From Candidatus Binatus sp. (lineage in GTDB: Bacteria; Desulfobacterota; Binatia; Binatales; Binataceae): a stretch of DNA of 64,000 nt. Location: NCBI RefSeq assembly GCF_030646925.1, contig NZ_JAUSKL010000062.1:1-64000 (forward strand), written 5' to 3'. Of the stretch, positions 12,000 to 21,504 are shown one piece after another. The notes under the pieces are model-generated. The model searched no databases. It had not been told where the DNA came from and was given only the letters and a program-made list of their open reading frames with translations. The position numbers and the translations under genes were made by a program. Position 1 is the first letter of the stretch, and each line of letters begins with the position of its first letter.

Positions 12000-12416
12000 A
12001 TGCCAGGTCTAAAAGGAACCAAAACCCATCAGAATCTCAAGGATGCGTTTGCCGGCGAAAGCCAGGCCAATCGCCGCTACCTCTATTTCGCCAAGATCGC
12101 CGACATCGAAGGCCAGCCGGAAATCGCGGGCCTCTTCCGCGACACCGCCGAAGGCGAAACCGGCCACGCTCACGGTCATCTCGACTATCTGAAGCAGGTC
12201 GGCGACCCCGCCACCGATTTGCCGATCGGTGACTCGTCACTCAACCTGAAGTCGGCCGTTCATGGCGAGACACACGAGTACACCGATATGTATCCCGGGA
12301 TGGCGAAATCGGCGCGCGACGAAGGCTTTCCGGAAATCGCGGATTGGTTCGAAACGCTCGCCAAGGCCGAAAAGTCCCACGCCGGACGTTTCGCCAAGGC
12401 CGCGACCACGCTCTAA
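12000..12416 (+). CDS. Rubrerythrin (ferritin-like diiron domain only)
   Basis: A 138-residue ferritin-like four-helix bundle. Diiron ligands are visible as [16 protein letters not shown] (E about residue 18), [13 protein letters not shown] (ExxxH-type, about residue 50) and [12 protein letters not shown] at the C-terminus. It lacks the usual C-terminal rubredoxin domain, so an external electron donor is needed; the Fe-S protein downstream is a candidate. Rubrerythrins reduce peroxide in microaerobic or anaerobic metabolism. A strong GGAGGGAG ribosome site precedes the ATG. Confidence 0.92.
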   Translation: MPGLKGTKTHQNLKDAFAGESQANRRYLYFAKIADIEGQPEIAGLFRDTAEGETGHAHGHLDYLKQVGDPATDLPIGDSSLNLKSAVHGETHEYTDMYPGMAKSARDEGFPEIADWFETLAKAEKSHAGRFAKAATTL

Positions 12417-12435
12417 ATTTCAGTCTGAAACGACG

Positions 12436-12467
12436 CCGTCCCGGACATCCCATGATGCCCGGGGCGG
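12436..12467 (+). terminator. Hairpin after rubrerythrin, possible attenuator
   Basis: CCGTCCCGGACATC and GATGCCCGGGGCGG form a 14-base imperfect stem around a four-base loop, followed by TGCTCTTGT rather than a long T run. It could partly terminate transcription so that rubrerythrin is made in excess over the downstream Fe-S gene. Confidence 0.5.
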
Positions 12468-12569
12468 TGCTCTTGTCGCGCCGAGTTCGCTGCGATCTTT
12501 TAGAATTTCCCGGCTTGCGCGCGGCCCTGACTCCGTGTCGCTCCAATTTCATCCGGCCAGGTTTATCCG

Positions 12570-13922
12570 ATGAGTGATCGTATCCAAGCCAAGCCTAGCG
12601 ACGGGCTTTCCTACAACATGACGGAGCCCAGGTATTGGGATCGCGCCGGCCTCAATAAGGAAATCGAGCGCGTCTTCGACATCTGCCACGGATGCCGCCT
12701 CTGCTTCAATTTGTGTCCCTCGTTCCCCGCACTGTTCGACGCCACCGATCGCAACAATGGCGACGTTCGCGGCCTGACCGCCGCCGAAACCCATCGCGTG
12801 ATCGAGCTGTGCTACGGATGCAAGCTCTGCGAAATCAAATGCCCGTACACGCCGCGCGACGGCCACGAGTTCCAGCTTGATTTCCCGCGCCTGATGCTCC
12901 GCGCGAAGGCGGTCGGCGCGAAGGAAAACGGCGTCGCGATGCGCGAAAAACTGCTCGGTAATCCCGACCTCGTCGGCAAGCTCGGCTCGATGACGCCCGG
13001 CCTCGCCAACTGGGGATGCCATCGGAAATTCCAGCGCGTGATAATGGAAAAGATGATCGGGATTCATCGCGATAAAATTCTTCCCGACTTCGCAAAAGAG
13101 ACTTTCGAGAAATGGCTCGCGCGCACCGGGCTCCCGCCGGCGCCTGCCGAACCAGCCGCCAAGGTCGCACTGTTCCCGACCTGTTTCGTGAATTACTACA
13201 ACCCCGGCCCGGGCAAAGCGGCGGTCGAAGTCTTCGCAAAAAACCGATGCGCGATCAAATGCCCCAAGCAGAACTGCTGCGGGATGCCCGCGCTCGACGG
13301 CGGCGACACCGACTTTGCGCGCAAGGAAGCGCGCGCCAACGTCGATTCGATGCTCCCGCTGGTGCGCGCCGGCTACAAAATCGCCGCCATCAATCCGACC
13401 TGCTCGCTCATGATGCGCAAGGAATATCTCAACCTGCTGCCCGGCGACGACGTCAAGGAGTTTGCCGCTGCCGTCGTCGATCCCGGCGAACTGCTGTATC
13501 AAATCCGGCGCGCCGGCAAGTTCAACATTGATTTTCAATCGACGCCGGTGAGCGTCGCCTATCACGTGCCGTGTCATTTGAAAGCGCAGGGAATCGGCCT
13601 TCGCTCGCGCGACCTGATGCGCCAGATTCCCGGCGTTCAGATCGCCACCGTCGATGCATGCTCGGCGCACGACGGCTCGTGGGCGATGAAGAAAGAATTC
13701 TTCGAGCTATCGATGAAGTGGGGAAAAAAAGCGTTCTCCGGGATGCGCGATGCCGATGCGCGCGTGATGGCCAGCGATTGTCCGCTCGCCGCGGTTCAAA
13801 TCGAGCAAGCCACCGGCGCCCGTCCGATCAATCCGCTCGAGGTGCTCGCGCGCGCCTATCGCGCCGACGGATTCCCCGACCCCGTGCCGCCAAAACCATC
13901 GACCGAGGCAACTGAAGCATGA
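12570..13922 (+). CDS. Heterodisulfide-reductase/GlpC-like Fe-S protein (two 4Fe-4S motifs plus CCG domains)
   Basis: A 450-residue soluble iron-sulfur protein. The N-terminal ferredoxin part has CHGCRLCFNLCP (about residues 39-50) and CYGCKLCEIKCP (about 82-93). The C-terminal half carries CCG-type cysteine motifs: QNCCGMPALDGG and a diverged copy ending near DACSAHDG. Related proteins pass electrons between quinones or flavoproteins and soluble partners. The order rubrerythrin, CCG Fe-S protein, DUF3501 recurs in diverse bacteria and suggests this protein feeds electrons to rubrerythrin; that role is inferred. Its end overlaps the next start by four bases. Confidence 0.87.
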   Translation: MSDRIQAKPSDGLSYNMTEPRYWDRAGLNKEIERVFDICHGCRLCFNLCPSFPALFDATDRNNGDVRGLTAAETHRVIELCYGCKLCEIKCPYTPRDGHEFQLDFPRLMLRAKAVGAKENGVAMREKLLGNPDLVGKLGSMTPGLANWGCHRKFQRVIMEKMIGIHRDKILPDFAKETFEKWLARTGLPPAPAEPAAKVALFPTCFVNYYNPGPGKAAVEVFAKNRCAIKCPKQNCCGMPALDGGDTDFARKEARANVDSMLPLVRAGYKIAAINPTCSLMMRKEYLNLLPGDDVKEFAAAVVDPGELLYQIRRAGKFNIDFQSTPVSVAYHVPCHLKAQGIGLRSRDLMRQIPGVQIATVDACSAHDGSWAMKKEFFELSMKWGKKAFSGMRDADARVMASDCPLAAVQIEQATGARPINPLEVLARAYRADGFPDPVPPKPSTEATEA

Positions 13923-14506
13923 AACCGATCAAGTTCGACCAGGTTCTCGCGCTCGCCGATTACGAACGCGTGCGCGACATTTTGCGTCCGCTGCTGATTC
14001 ACGCCAAGGAACGGCGCCGGCTCCACGTCGGTACCCACCTGACTCTTTTGTTCGAAAATAATCAGACCGTCTGGTACCAGATCCAGGAGATGATCCGCAC
14101 CGAAAAAATGTCCACGCGCGAGGCGATTCAGCACGAAATCGACACCTACAACGAAATCCTGCCCGGCGCCGGCGAACTGGTCGCCACGATGCTGATCGAG
14201 TATCCCGAAGCGCGCGAGCGCGACTCCGCGTTGCGGCGCCTGGTCGGCCTCGAGCGGCACCTGTGGCTGTTCGTCGCGGGCAACAGAATCCCGGTGAAGT
14301 TCGACGATCGCCAAATCTCGGAAGATCGCTTGAGCGCCGTCCAGTTCGTGCGCTTTTCGTTAAATGGTCTCGATTCGGCGCGGATGCTCGAATTGGCCGC
14401 CAATGGCGAAATTGCGATCGAAGCCGATCATCCTGCGATGGCGGTGCGCGGCGCGATCAGTCCGGCTATCGCGGCGGCGCTGGCCGAGGATTTACGCCAA
14501 TCGTGA
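13919..14506 (+). CDS. DUF3501 family protein
   Basis: A 195-residue soluble protein with the DUF3501 features: IKFDQVLALADYERVR at the start, HLTLLFENNQTVWYQIQEMI in the middle and a C-terminal LVGLERHLWLFV segment. Function is unknown. The family is almost always coupled to the CCG Fe-S protein and rubrerythrin, as here (ATGA overlap with the upstream stop), so it is probably an accessory subunit or assembly factor of that module. Confidence 0.85.
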   Translation: MKPIKFDQVLALADYERVRDILRPLLIHAKERRRLHVGTHLTLLFENNQTVWYQIQEMIRTEKMSTREAIQHEIDTYNEILPGAGELVATMLIEYPEARERDSALRRLVGLERHLWLFVAGNRIPVKFDDRQISEDRLSAVQFVRFSLNGLDSARMLELAANGEIAIEADHPAMAVRGAISPAIAAALAEDLRQS

Positions 14507-14543
14507 TGCGCTAGATTACTCACCTCGCTACTCTCAAAAACAC

Positions 14544-14577
14544 GAACGCCGAACCCGGTTGCCCGGATTCGGCGTTC
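14544..14577. terminator. Bidirectional terminator between convergent genes
   Basis: GAACGCCGAA and TTCGGCGTTC form a perfect 10-base stem, extended inside by CCGG/CCGG around TTGC after one mismatch. CAAAAA on the left gives a T tract for the minus strand, so it best terminates the beta-propeller gene and can also stop the DUF3501 transcript. Confidence 0.85.
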
Positions 14578-14610
14578 TCGATTGCTCTTTCGCTTTAGAC
14601 CGCTGCGCGG

Positions 14611-15768
14611 CTACGGATGCGGCACCGCAAGACCGGTCGGCAGGTTCATATTGGTGTGCTTGCCGCGCACGATTACATTGGGCCGTATGTTTCCGCCCAA
14701 ATCCAGTTCCCCTGCGTCATCGTCGAACATGACGAAGTTGTTGGCTTCGTTGTTCGCCACGTACAGGTCATCGCCGACAAAATCGATACCCATCGGACTG
14801 TTGAACTTGGTTCGCTTTCCGCTGATAACCCCGAGCAGCTTTCCGCCAAATGTGGTCGCGTCGAAGATCTTGACCGAGTTGTCGCCGAGATCGGTGACGT
14901 AAATCTCGGTTCCAGCGGCGCCGACCGCCACAAATGCGGGCGCGATCGCGCCCGCGATGATGTTATCAGGAAATGCATCGCCGCTGGCGCCTGCGGCATA
15001 CGAAGTGATGAATCCGCCGAAGCTGTTAGCTGCCCACAGTTTGCCACTCGGTTCGGACGCCAGCCCGGTTGGTCCGAGCAGGAAGGTGGCGCATCCGCCA
15101 ATCGTCGCATTGCGAGTGCCACCGTTGACCGGCGAATTGTTGAGCGGAGTCACGTCTCCGTTCGAGCCTGCAGCGAACTCACTGATCACTCCCAAGCTGA
15201 ATCCGACGACCGCTGGGTCGCAGATCCCGGTCGGAGGAGGACCGCCACCCGGATCGACAACCGCACCCAGCGTGCTCGCGACTGCTATGTCGTTGCCCGG
15301 CAAGAATGCCACCCCGGCGGGATTTTCAAGGCCCGTCGTGGGGCCGCCAATTCTCGCCGACGGTGCCGAATTTCCTGTCGCGCCAGAACCGAACACCAGC
15401 ACGTTGCCACCCAGTTGATTCGCGATCGCGATCGTCTGTGCATCGGGGGTGATCGCGACTCCGGAGGGGCTCGCCAGCCCGGTCTGATTGCCTTTTACTT
15501 CGTGCGTCGCCTTGGTGTTCTTCCTGGCGCCGGCAGCAAACACTTCGTAACTGCTGCCCAGGATCGCTCCGTTATTGCCAAGAACAACGGTGTCTTCTGT
15601 GCATGAATCGTCTTTGTCGCACTTGGCCGCATAGCTGTTACTCGCTGTCACCGCCAGGAATGCCGCGGAGAACACCACCGCCGCAACCGAGAGCGGACGT
15701 ACGATCTCAGCGATCCTTAGCGCGGCTCTGTGCGCCAATGAGATCCCAACTCTTACCTGCGTCATCAT
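14611..15768 (-). CDS. Secreted NHL/YncE-like beta-propeller protein
   Basis: About 385 residues. The start at 15768 is chosen because GGAAGG lies 6 bases upstream; it yields a signal peptide ending near VTASNSYAAKC. The body has repeated blade-like units with GLASPSGVAITPDAQTIAIA, GLENPAGVAFLPGNDIAVAS, GLASEPSGKLWAANSFG and FNSPMGIDFVGDDLYVANN, typical of NHL-type propellers. Each unit pairs a hydrophobic strand with an Asn/Gly turn. Substrate and partner are unknown. It is transcribed away from the DUF1302 gene across a 718-base gap. Confidence 0.75.
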   Translation of the reverse strand: MMTQVRVGISLAHRAALRIAEIVRPLSVAAVVFSAAFLAVTASNSYAAKCDKDDSCTEDTVVLGNNGAILGSSYEVFAAGARKNTKATHEVKGNQTGLASPSGVAITPDAQTIAIANQLGGNVLVFGSGATGNSAPSARIGGPTTGLENPAGVAFLPGNDIAVASTLGAVVDPGGGPPPTGICDPAVVGFSLGVISEFAAGSNGDVTPLNNSPVNGGTRNATIGGCATFLLGPTGLASEPSGKLWAANSFGGFITSYAAGASGDAFPDNIIAGAIAPAFVAVGAAGTEIYVTDLGDNSVKIFDATTFGGKLLGVISGKRTKFNSPMGIDFVGDDLYVANNEANNFVMFDDDAGELDLGGNIRPNVIVRGKHTNMNLPTGLAVPHP

Positions 15769-16486
15769 CTGCATCCTTCCGTGCGTCATTGTGTCTAACC
15801 CCCGCCGAGTCGATCGGTGTCCCACCTGCTGGCCAAATCGGTCTAGAAAACCAACGCGGACCCTGTTCCTCCCCCAGCCTCGGCCGCGAATCGAGACTGG
15901 CAGCGTTCCGGAAATTACTCCGGATAAGCGCTCGGTGGTCGTACCTACACTGATCGGATGACAAATTCAAGTGCGTCGTAATCTGCCGTTAACCTGCCTC
16001 CCGTAGCGCGCCAAACCCGATTGTTTGAGGCTGCCGCTCTTGCAACAAAAAGGGGACGGCCGATTGCGCAGCCGTTGTCCCGACCAAATCCACTGCTGAC
16101 TAATTGGGGCGCTGCCGCCGCTTTGAGCATCGCCGCCCAGGTGAGATGCCGCCCGTCAATTTCGATTGTGAGAATTGCAGCGGCCCGAAGCGTTCGGCGC
16201 CCGGGCCGCGACGGGGCGCTGGCGTCGCGCCGCTCATGTGTCTCGCGTGATGGCGCTTCAGCCCGTCAAATCCGATCGTTCGCAACGCAGGCCCGCTGCC
16301 ATGTTGCGGGCGTGTGACGATTATGTGTCAGCGCAGTTGGGCCGTCTTGACAAGATGCACCGTGGAATGGTACCTAAGCGCCGTTCGTAGGTTCCTGACG
16401 AGCGATCGGGAAAAGAGCGTCCCGATTGCGTGGCGTTTAGAGGATTCGACGAAACCACGAGGGGCTCCAACGGCTTGGGGGTGCTT
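15769..16486. other. 718-base divergent intergenic region, no gene seen
   Basis: No frame here shows a recognisable domain, a signal peptide or a good ribosome site. The sequence is GC-rich and must hold the promoters of both the beta-propeller gene (minus) and the DUF1302 gene (plus), but I could not identify convincing -35/-10 pairs. Confidence 0.5.
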
Positions 16487-18352
16487 ATGCAGAACGGGAA
16501 TATGGGTTTTGGCGGTACGCGGTGGCGGAGTCTTCTGGTGGTCACCGTGGCAACGATCGCCACGCTGTGGTCGTCAGCGGCCATGGCAACGATCACACAG
16601 GGCGACTTTTCGATTTTCGGTTTTTTCGAAAGCCGCGAGGCAGGCAGATTCGGCGAAGGCGGCTCCCGTAATAACGGCACGCCGACCACGTACTCGCATC
16701 CGCTGCCGACCTTGACCACGATCGCGACGCCGGGCACGGCGGCGACTGAGTCGGGCGGTACCTTCGAATTCAATCGGTGGGATCTGGTTGAAATGCGCCA
16801 GCTCGCCGACATCCGGCCGGACTATCATTTTGTAAAGAACTACAAACTGCTCGGCCGCTTCGACACATATATCTTGAAGGATGCGGATTTCTTCGCGTTC
16901 TATCGGCCGTGGTACGACGCCTTCGGCACGTTGAAGAACAAGGGTGCCTGCCAACCGAATCGCGATTGCATTAACTACAGTCACCAGGACTTGCAGCAGC
17001 AGTATTTCCGCAACGATCTGCACGAATACTACGGGCAGTTGAACTTTACCGATAACTTCTCGGTTCGAATCGGTAAACAGCAAGTCATCTGGTCGGAAGC
17101 GGACGCGCTGTCAGGAACGGAAGTCACCAACACTGTCGACTCAACCTATCATTGGATTCACTTCGAGTCGGCGGAAAATCTTCGCAAGAATGTCCGGATG
17201 ATAAAACTAAACTACATCCTGCCGGACTATTTCAGGACCGCTAACAACGAACTCGAAGCCTTCATTATCCCCGGCGATTACCAGGGCAACGGCTTCAAAG
17301 TTCAGACCGGTGATCCGCGTAACCCGTGGATTTTCCCCTCAGCAACGCAACTCGGCGCCTTCAACCAGAACGGCCAGGCCTTCCGCGAAGTTACTTTCAG
17401 GGACCAAGGGCAGAAGCCGATGATCAACATCGGCGGTATCTTCGCCGATTTCGCGGTGCGCAATAACACCAAGCCGCCGACCAACTCGCTCCAGAACAGC
17501 GAATTCGGTATTCGTTACTCGAGTCTGCTGCCAATCGGTAATGGTCTTCAGGCGAGCTTCATCTATCTTTACGAAGCCCGCGACTCGCGTCTCGGGCTCT
17601 GCACGGCTTGCTCCGCGCTCGATGCGGCCTTTGGTACTTCAAAAATCATGGGTTCCGGCGGCGCGGCGTCGAACTGGACGCATATCGCTCCCGGACAGTT
17701 CCTCAACAACGGCAACTTCATCTATGGCAAGCCGCGTCCGGGCGTGCCGAAGGCCGGCACCTTCCTGGTCATGATTGATCAGGACATCCGGCGCAATCAT
17801 TTCTTCGGCTTGACCGGCACCTACTACGACAAAGATCTGACCGACGTCGTTTACCGATACGACATTCTCTATGAGCCGACTTTCGGTGGCGCGTGCGTCG
17901 GATGCTCCGTCAGCGGATCGGACTGGACCACACGTACCCGGTGGATCCTCGCCGGCGACCGTCCGACCTACATCCCGTGGCTGTCGAAGCAGCATACCTT
18001 CCTCGTCGCGCAGAACGTCGTGACCTGGTTCCCGAATCGCCCGAGCAATTCGATTCCCTACTTTGGCAATTCCGCGGGTAAACTGCGCGAGTTCAGTGAT
18101 TTCGCTATCCTGGCGGCGGTCAACTGGATGATGAACGGTCAATTGGTCACGACCAACTCGGTCGCGTGGGATATCGACGACAACACCGGCGGACTCAGCT
18201 CCACCAACGTCTATCGCTATTCGCGCAACATCCTGTTCGGCGTGAACGCCCAGATGTATATCGGCCGCAGCGGACGCAATACCGACCCGTTCGTAGAAAG
18301 CCGCGCACAGCGTATTCAGGAACTCGAATTTACGCTGACTTACGAGATCTGA
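16487..18352 (+). CDS. DUF1302-like outer-membrane beta-barrel protein
   Basis: About 621 residues from the ATG at 16487, which gives a signal peptide (WRSLLVVTVATIATLWSSAA). The mature part is rich in alternating aromatic strands and contains the DUF1302-type motif NFSVRIGKQQVIWSEADALS, and it ends in an aromatic-rich strand, as expected for a barrel. DUF1302 proteins are large outer-membrane proteins linked to hydrophobic substrates in several bacteria; function is not settled. An in-frame ATG at 16430 would add 19 residues before the signal peptide. A strong terminator follows. Confidence 0.78.
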   Translation: MQNGNMGFGGTRWRSLLVVTVATIATLWSSAAMATITQGDFSIFGFFESREAGRFGEGGSRNNGTPTTYSHPLPTLTTIATPGTAATESGGTFEFNRWDLVEMRQLADIRPDYHFVKNYKLLGRFDTYILKDADFFAFYRPWYDAFGTLKNKGACQPNRDCINYSHQDLQQQYFRNDLHEYYGQLNFTDNFSVRIGKQQVIWSEADALSGTEVTNTVDSTYHWIHFESAENLRKNVRMIKLNYILPDYFRTANNELEAFIIPGDYQGNGFKVQTGDPRNPWIFPSATQLGAFNQNGQAFREVTFRDQGQKPMINIGGIFADFAVRNNTKPPTNSLQNSEFGIRYSSLLPIGNGLQASFIYLYEARDSRLGLCTACSALDAAFGTSKIMGSGGAASNWTHIAPGQFLNNGNFIYGKPRPGVPKAGTFLVMIDQDIRRNHFFGLTGTYYDKDLTDVVYRYDILYEPTFGGACVGCSVSGSDWTTRTRWILAGDRPTYIPWLSKQHTFLVAQNVVTWFPNRPSNSIPYFGNSAGKLREFSDFAILAAVNWMMNGQLVTTNSVAWDIDDNTGGLSSTNVYRYSRNILFGVNAQMYIGRSGRNTDPFVESRAQRIQELEFTLTYEI

Positions 18353-18372
18353 TCTGATTTGCTGACTGACAA

Positions 18373-18407
18373 GGCGGCTGCGGCTCGATACCGCAGCCGC
18401 CTTTCTT
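18373..18407 (+). terminator. Rho-independent terminator after the DUF1302 gene
   Basis: GGCGGCTGCGG and CCGCAGCCGCC form a perfect 11-base stem around a 7-base loop, followed by TTTCTTTT. Confidence 0.93.
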
Positions 18408-18515
18408 TTCGCCTCTGTTTCTTCTATTTTTTAAGCTGCTATGGTGGCAGGAGGTGTCGGCTGCGTTCGTCGTTTGTACGACCGCGCCTCCCAGTCACGA
18501 AACGGGGTGCGCGCG

Positions 18516-19025
18516 ATGGACCAAAGTTCGCATTGGTATTTGATTCGGACCAAAACCGGCAAGGAGCGGTGGGTTCGCGATCAACTCGGCAAGCTGGTGC
18601 CCGAGGTATTTCTCCCGCTGCTGAAAGCCAAGGCGCGGCGCTGGGGACGCCTGGCTGATTCGATCGGTCCGCTCTTCCCCGGCTATCTCTTCGCGCGGTT
18701 CGATTTGCAGCAAAGTTACTTCGACGTCAAATATATGTCGGGCGTTCACGGTATCGTCTCCGCCGGCTCCGATCCTCTCGCGGTGCCGGTCTCGATCATC
18801 ACGGAGATTCGCCGCTGGGGTGTTAATGACATCGTCGAGATCGTCGAGAAGCCGTTCGACACCGGCGAAAAAGTGGTCGTCGTCGAAGGCCCGTTTCGCG
18901 GTTTCGAAGCGATCTTCCAGCACTACTTTTCAGGCGCCGAGCGCGTCGCGATTTTGCTTAGCGCCGTCGAAGCCAGCGGCCTCAGAGTCGTGCTATCAGC
19001 CTCGGCGGTCGCCAAAAACAGCTAG
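18516..19025 (+). CDS. NusG-family antiterminator paralogue (RfaH/UpxY-like)
   Basis: A 169-residue protein from the ATG at 18516. The N-terminal NGN domain starts HWYLIRTKTGKERWVRDQLG and contains GPLFPGYLFARFD; a KOW-type segment, EKVVVVEGPFRGFEAIF, lies near residues 112-128. Housekeeping NusG is normally linked to secE and ribosomal proteins; this copy instead sits before a GDP-mannose dehydratase, like RfaH-type specialised antiterminators that open long polysaccharide operons. Which operon it serves cannot be read from the sequence; the exopolysaccharide region at 35-63 kb is a candidate. Confidence 0.87.
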   Translation: MDQSSHWYLIRTKTGKERWVRDQLGKLVPEVFLPLLKAKARRWGRLADSIGPLFPGYLFARFDLQQSYFDVKYMSGVHGIVSAGSDPLAVPVSIITEIRRWGVNDIVEIVEKPFDTGEKVVVVEGPFRGFEAIFQHYFSGAERVAILLSAVEASGLRVVLSASAVAKNS

Positions 19026-19084
19026 CGTGATGCGAGTCTTCAACGCGATGCAAACATCTTTCGGCTCCCGCGCGCCGAACGCGC

Positions 19085-20113
19085 ATGATTGATCCAGCGA
19101 TGCAGAAAGTTGCCCTGATTACCGGCGTCACTGGACAAGACGGTTCCTATCTTGCCGAGATGCTCCTGCAGAAGGGCTATCAGGTGCATGGTATGGTGCG
19201 CCGGACCTCGAGCTTCGCGACCGGCCGCATCGATCATCTGCGCGAAGGATTCGCTAACTCGAAGGGACTGCAACTTCATTACGGCGATCTCGGCGACGGC
19301 ACCGGCATGCGCCGGATTATCGAGTTGGTGAAGCCCGACGAAGTGTACAATCTGGCGGCGCAATCGCACGTCCGAATTTCATTCGACCAGCCCGAATACA
19401 CCGCCGACGTTGTCGGCCTGGGCGCGCTTCGATTGCTCGAGGCGCTGCGCGATCACAACGCTCGCCGCGGGCGTTCCGCGCGCCTCTATCAGGCCGGCTC
19501 GTCGGAGATGTTCGGCAAGGTCGCCGAAGTTCCGCAGCGCGAAACCACCGCCTTTCATCCGCGCAGTCCCTATGCGTGTGCCAAAGTTTACGCGCACTAT
19601 CAGACGATCAACTATCGCGAGGCCTATGGTCTCTTCGCCTGCAACGGAATTCTGTTCAACCACGAATCCCCGCGCCGTGGCGAGAATTTCGTGACGCGCA
19701 AAATCACCCGCAGCGCGACGCGAATCAAGCTGGGGATGCAGCAGAAGCTCGCGCTCGGCAACCTCGAGGCCCGCCGCGATTGGGGCTTTGCCGGCGACTA
19801 CGTCGAAGCGATGTGGCTGATGCTGCAGCAGGACCACGCCGACGATTACGTCGTCGCGACCGGCGAAACTCATTCGGTGCGCGAGTTTCTCGAGGTCGTG
19901 TTCGACCGGCTTAAACTCAAGGTCGAAGACCATCTGGTGCTCGATCAACGGTTCCTGCGGCCCACGGAAGTCGATCTTTTGATCGGCGATTCGTCCAGGA
20001 CCAGGCGGCTGCTGAACTGGGAACCGAAGGTGAAATTCGAGCGGCTCGCCGAGATGATGGTCGAAGCGGACCTGGAACTCGCCGAGCGCGAACTACGCCA
20101 AGAGACCCAGTAG
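19085..20113 (+). CDS. gmd: GDP-mannose 4,6-dehydratase
   Basis: A 342-residue extended-SDR enzyme: [16 protein letters not shown] cofactor site, [19 protein letters not shown], the catalytic YACAKVYAH and the Gmd signature [17 protein letters not shown]. It converts GDP-mannose to GDP-4-keto-6-deoxymannose, a precursor of GDP-fucose, GDP-rhamnose and related sugars. It follows the NusG-like gene by 59 bases and is probably co-transcribed. No partner reductase is adjacent, so the final sugar is unknown. A second start at 19100 would remove five residues. Confidence 0.93.
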   Translation: MIDPAMQKVALITGVTGQDGSYLAEMLLQKGYQVHGMVRRTSSFATGRIDHLREGFANSKGLQLHYGDLGDGTGMRRIIELVKPDEVYNLAAQSHVRISFDQPEYTADVVGLGALRLLEALRDHNARRGRSARLYQAGSSEMFGKVAEVPQRETTAFHPRSPYACAKVYAHYQTINYREAYGLFACNGILFNHESPRRGENFVTRKITRSATRIKLGMQQKLALGNLEARRDWGFAGDYVEAMWLMLQQDHADDYVVATGETHSVREFLEVVFDRLKLKVEDHLVLDQRFLRPTEVDLLIGDSSRTRRLLNWEPKVKFERLAEMMVEADLELAERELRQETQ

Positions 20114-20141
20114 CGCGCACGACAGATGCCAGGACTTGCCG

Positions 20142-21482
20142 CTAGCGCAACTTGTAGAGTGCGATCGCATTCTGGCGCAGAACCATCCGTGCAAGTTCGC
20201 TCGCGCGAGTTCGAGTAATTTCGCCGTCGTCGACCATGCCGGTGAGCGCGAGCGCCAAAGCCTGGCGCGCGCTGCGAGTGGCGAGCCATCCGCTCTCCTC
20301 CCATCCTACCTCCGGCCCGAATACGAAAGCGTCGGTTCCAAACAGGACCTTATCGGGCGTCGATTCGAGCCAGCTCCGAATCACCGCGCTCAAAGCTCCT
20401 GGATATGTCAGATAGGTCTGAAACGAGAAATCGGCATAAACGTTCGGTTTCGACATCAATGCCCCAGCTTCGGCGGTGAATGGCCATCCGCCGTGAATCA
20501 TCACGAAGGTGGTGTTCCGCAGCGACGGATCGTTGAAGACAGATTCCAGCAGCAGCGGATTGGCGCCCGCGATTTTGAAATAACTGCCTACGCCGGCTGC
20601 GACATGAATATGGACGGGCATCCCGAGGCGTCCGCACTCGCGCGCGATGTAACGGAAGATGAAATCCTGCAGTGCCTTGTAGTCTTGCGCAGTCGGTTCG
20701 CCGCCGCTTGAGTATCGCGCGTAGATGCCCTCCGCCTCGCTCTTCGAGGGATTGCCGAAATCGAGCGACCGCAGGTACGCCGCCTCGAACTTGATCGCGA
20801 GCGCACCTTCGTTCTTCTGCGCCACGAGCGTGGTGGAAACGACCTGGTCGAGATAGCCTTGCAGAGTTGGTGGCGGCCGCTCGAGTTTGGATGTCGAAAG
20901 ATAGCGCTTCAGCAGCACCTCTTCGCTGGCATAGAAAGCGTTCAGATCGGGATTCTCGTTGCGCATCGAGGTGTTGTCGAGTGGAAACATCAGAGCGTCG
21001 TCGAACGCGACCCATCGAAAGCGCGGCCTGACCAGCCCGGGACCCATCGCCACGCGATTCGCCAGCATCGTCTCGATGCCCAGTTGATCGAGCACCCAGG
21101 TGGGGTAGCCATCGCCATGCTGGCGCATCGCGCGGCGTTTGAGTTCCGGCAACTCGGCAAGGTGGGTCCGGCTTTGATCGGCAAATGGATATCCGTACAA
21201 GGCGCGCCACGCCGCGATGAACTCCGGATTGTCGGCACGAATTCTTGGCGATAGCGGAAACGCCGGCATCGGCAGGATGTCGAGCGCGTCCTCTTCGTTG
21301 TCGCGCTGATCGGTCTCAGTCGTAACGCGCAGCGGATGCGCGTGATTGTCGATCGCCTTGATTCGATCGATTTCAGCCGCCAGCGCTGGATCGGGTTTAT
21401 CCTGGGCGATTGCGCGCGAAACTATCTGAAGGATCGCGCCAGCCAGCAAAATCAGTGCGAAAAACCATTTCTTCGATTTCAT
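20142..21482 (-). CDS. Secreted amidohydrolase-family (COG2159-like) protein
   Basis: 446 residues from the ATG at 21482, with GAGGGA in front and a signal peptide (KWFFALILLAGAILQIVSRA). Metal-site candidates are DNHAHP near the N-terminus, MPVHIHVAAG, FVMIHGGWPF and LFGTDAFVFG, in the order expected for a TIM-barrel amidohydrolase. The substrate is unknown. Being exported is less common for this family. It converges with gmd and is followed upstream by the phosphatidyltransferase gene on the same strand. Confidence 0.8.
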   Translation of the reverse strand: MKSKKWFFALILLAGAILQIVSRAIAQDKPDPALAAEIDRIKAIDNHAHPLRVTTETDQRDNEEDALDILPMPAFPLSPRIRADNPEFIAAWRALYGYPFADQSRTHLAELPELKRRAMRQHGDGYPTWVLDQLGIETMLANRVAMGPGLVRPRFRWVAFDDALMFPLDNTSMRNENPDLNAFYASEEVLLKRYLSTSKLERPPPTLQGYLDQVVSTTLVAQKNEGALAIKFEAAYLRSLDFGNPSKSEAEGIYARYSSGGEPTAQDYKALQDFIFRYIARECGRLGMPVHIHVAAGVGSYFKIAGANPLLLESVFNDPSLRNTTFVMIHGGWPFTAEAGALMSKPNVYADFSFQTYLTYPGALSAVIRSWLESTPDKVLFGTDAFVFGPEVGWEESGWLATRSARQALALALTGMVDDGEITRTRASELARMVLRQNAIALYKLR

Positions 21483-21504
21483 ATTCCCTCGCGTCTCGCA
21501 CAGA

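Noticed and set aside
12549-13670. Minus-strand frame opposite the Fe-S gene
   Set aside because: No motif; the plus strand carries clear CxxCxxC motifs in the right frame.
16021-16317. 98-residue frame in the gap before the DUF1302 gene
   Set aside because: Composition and lack of ribosome site or homology motif suggest chance.
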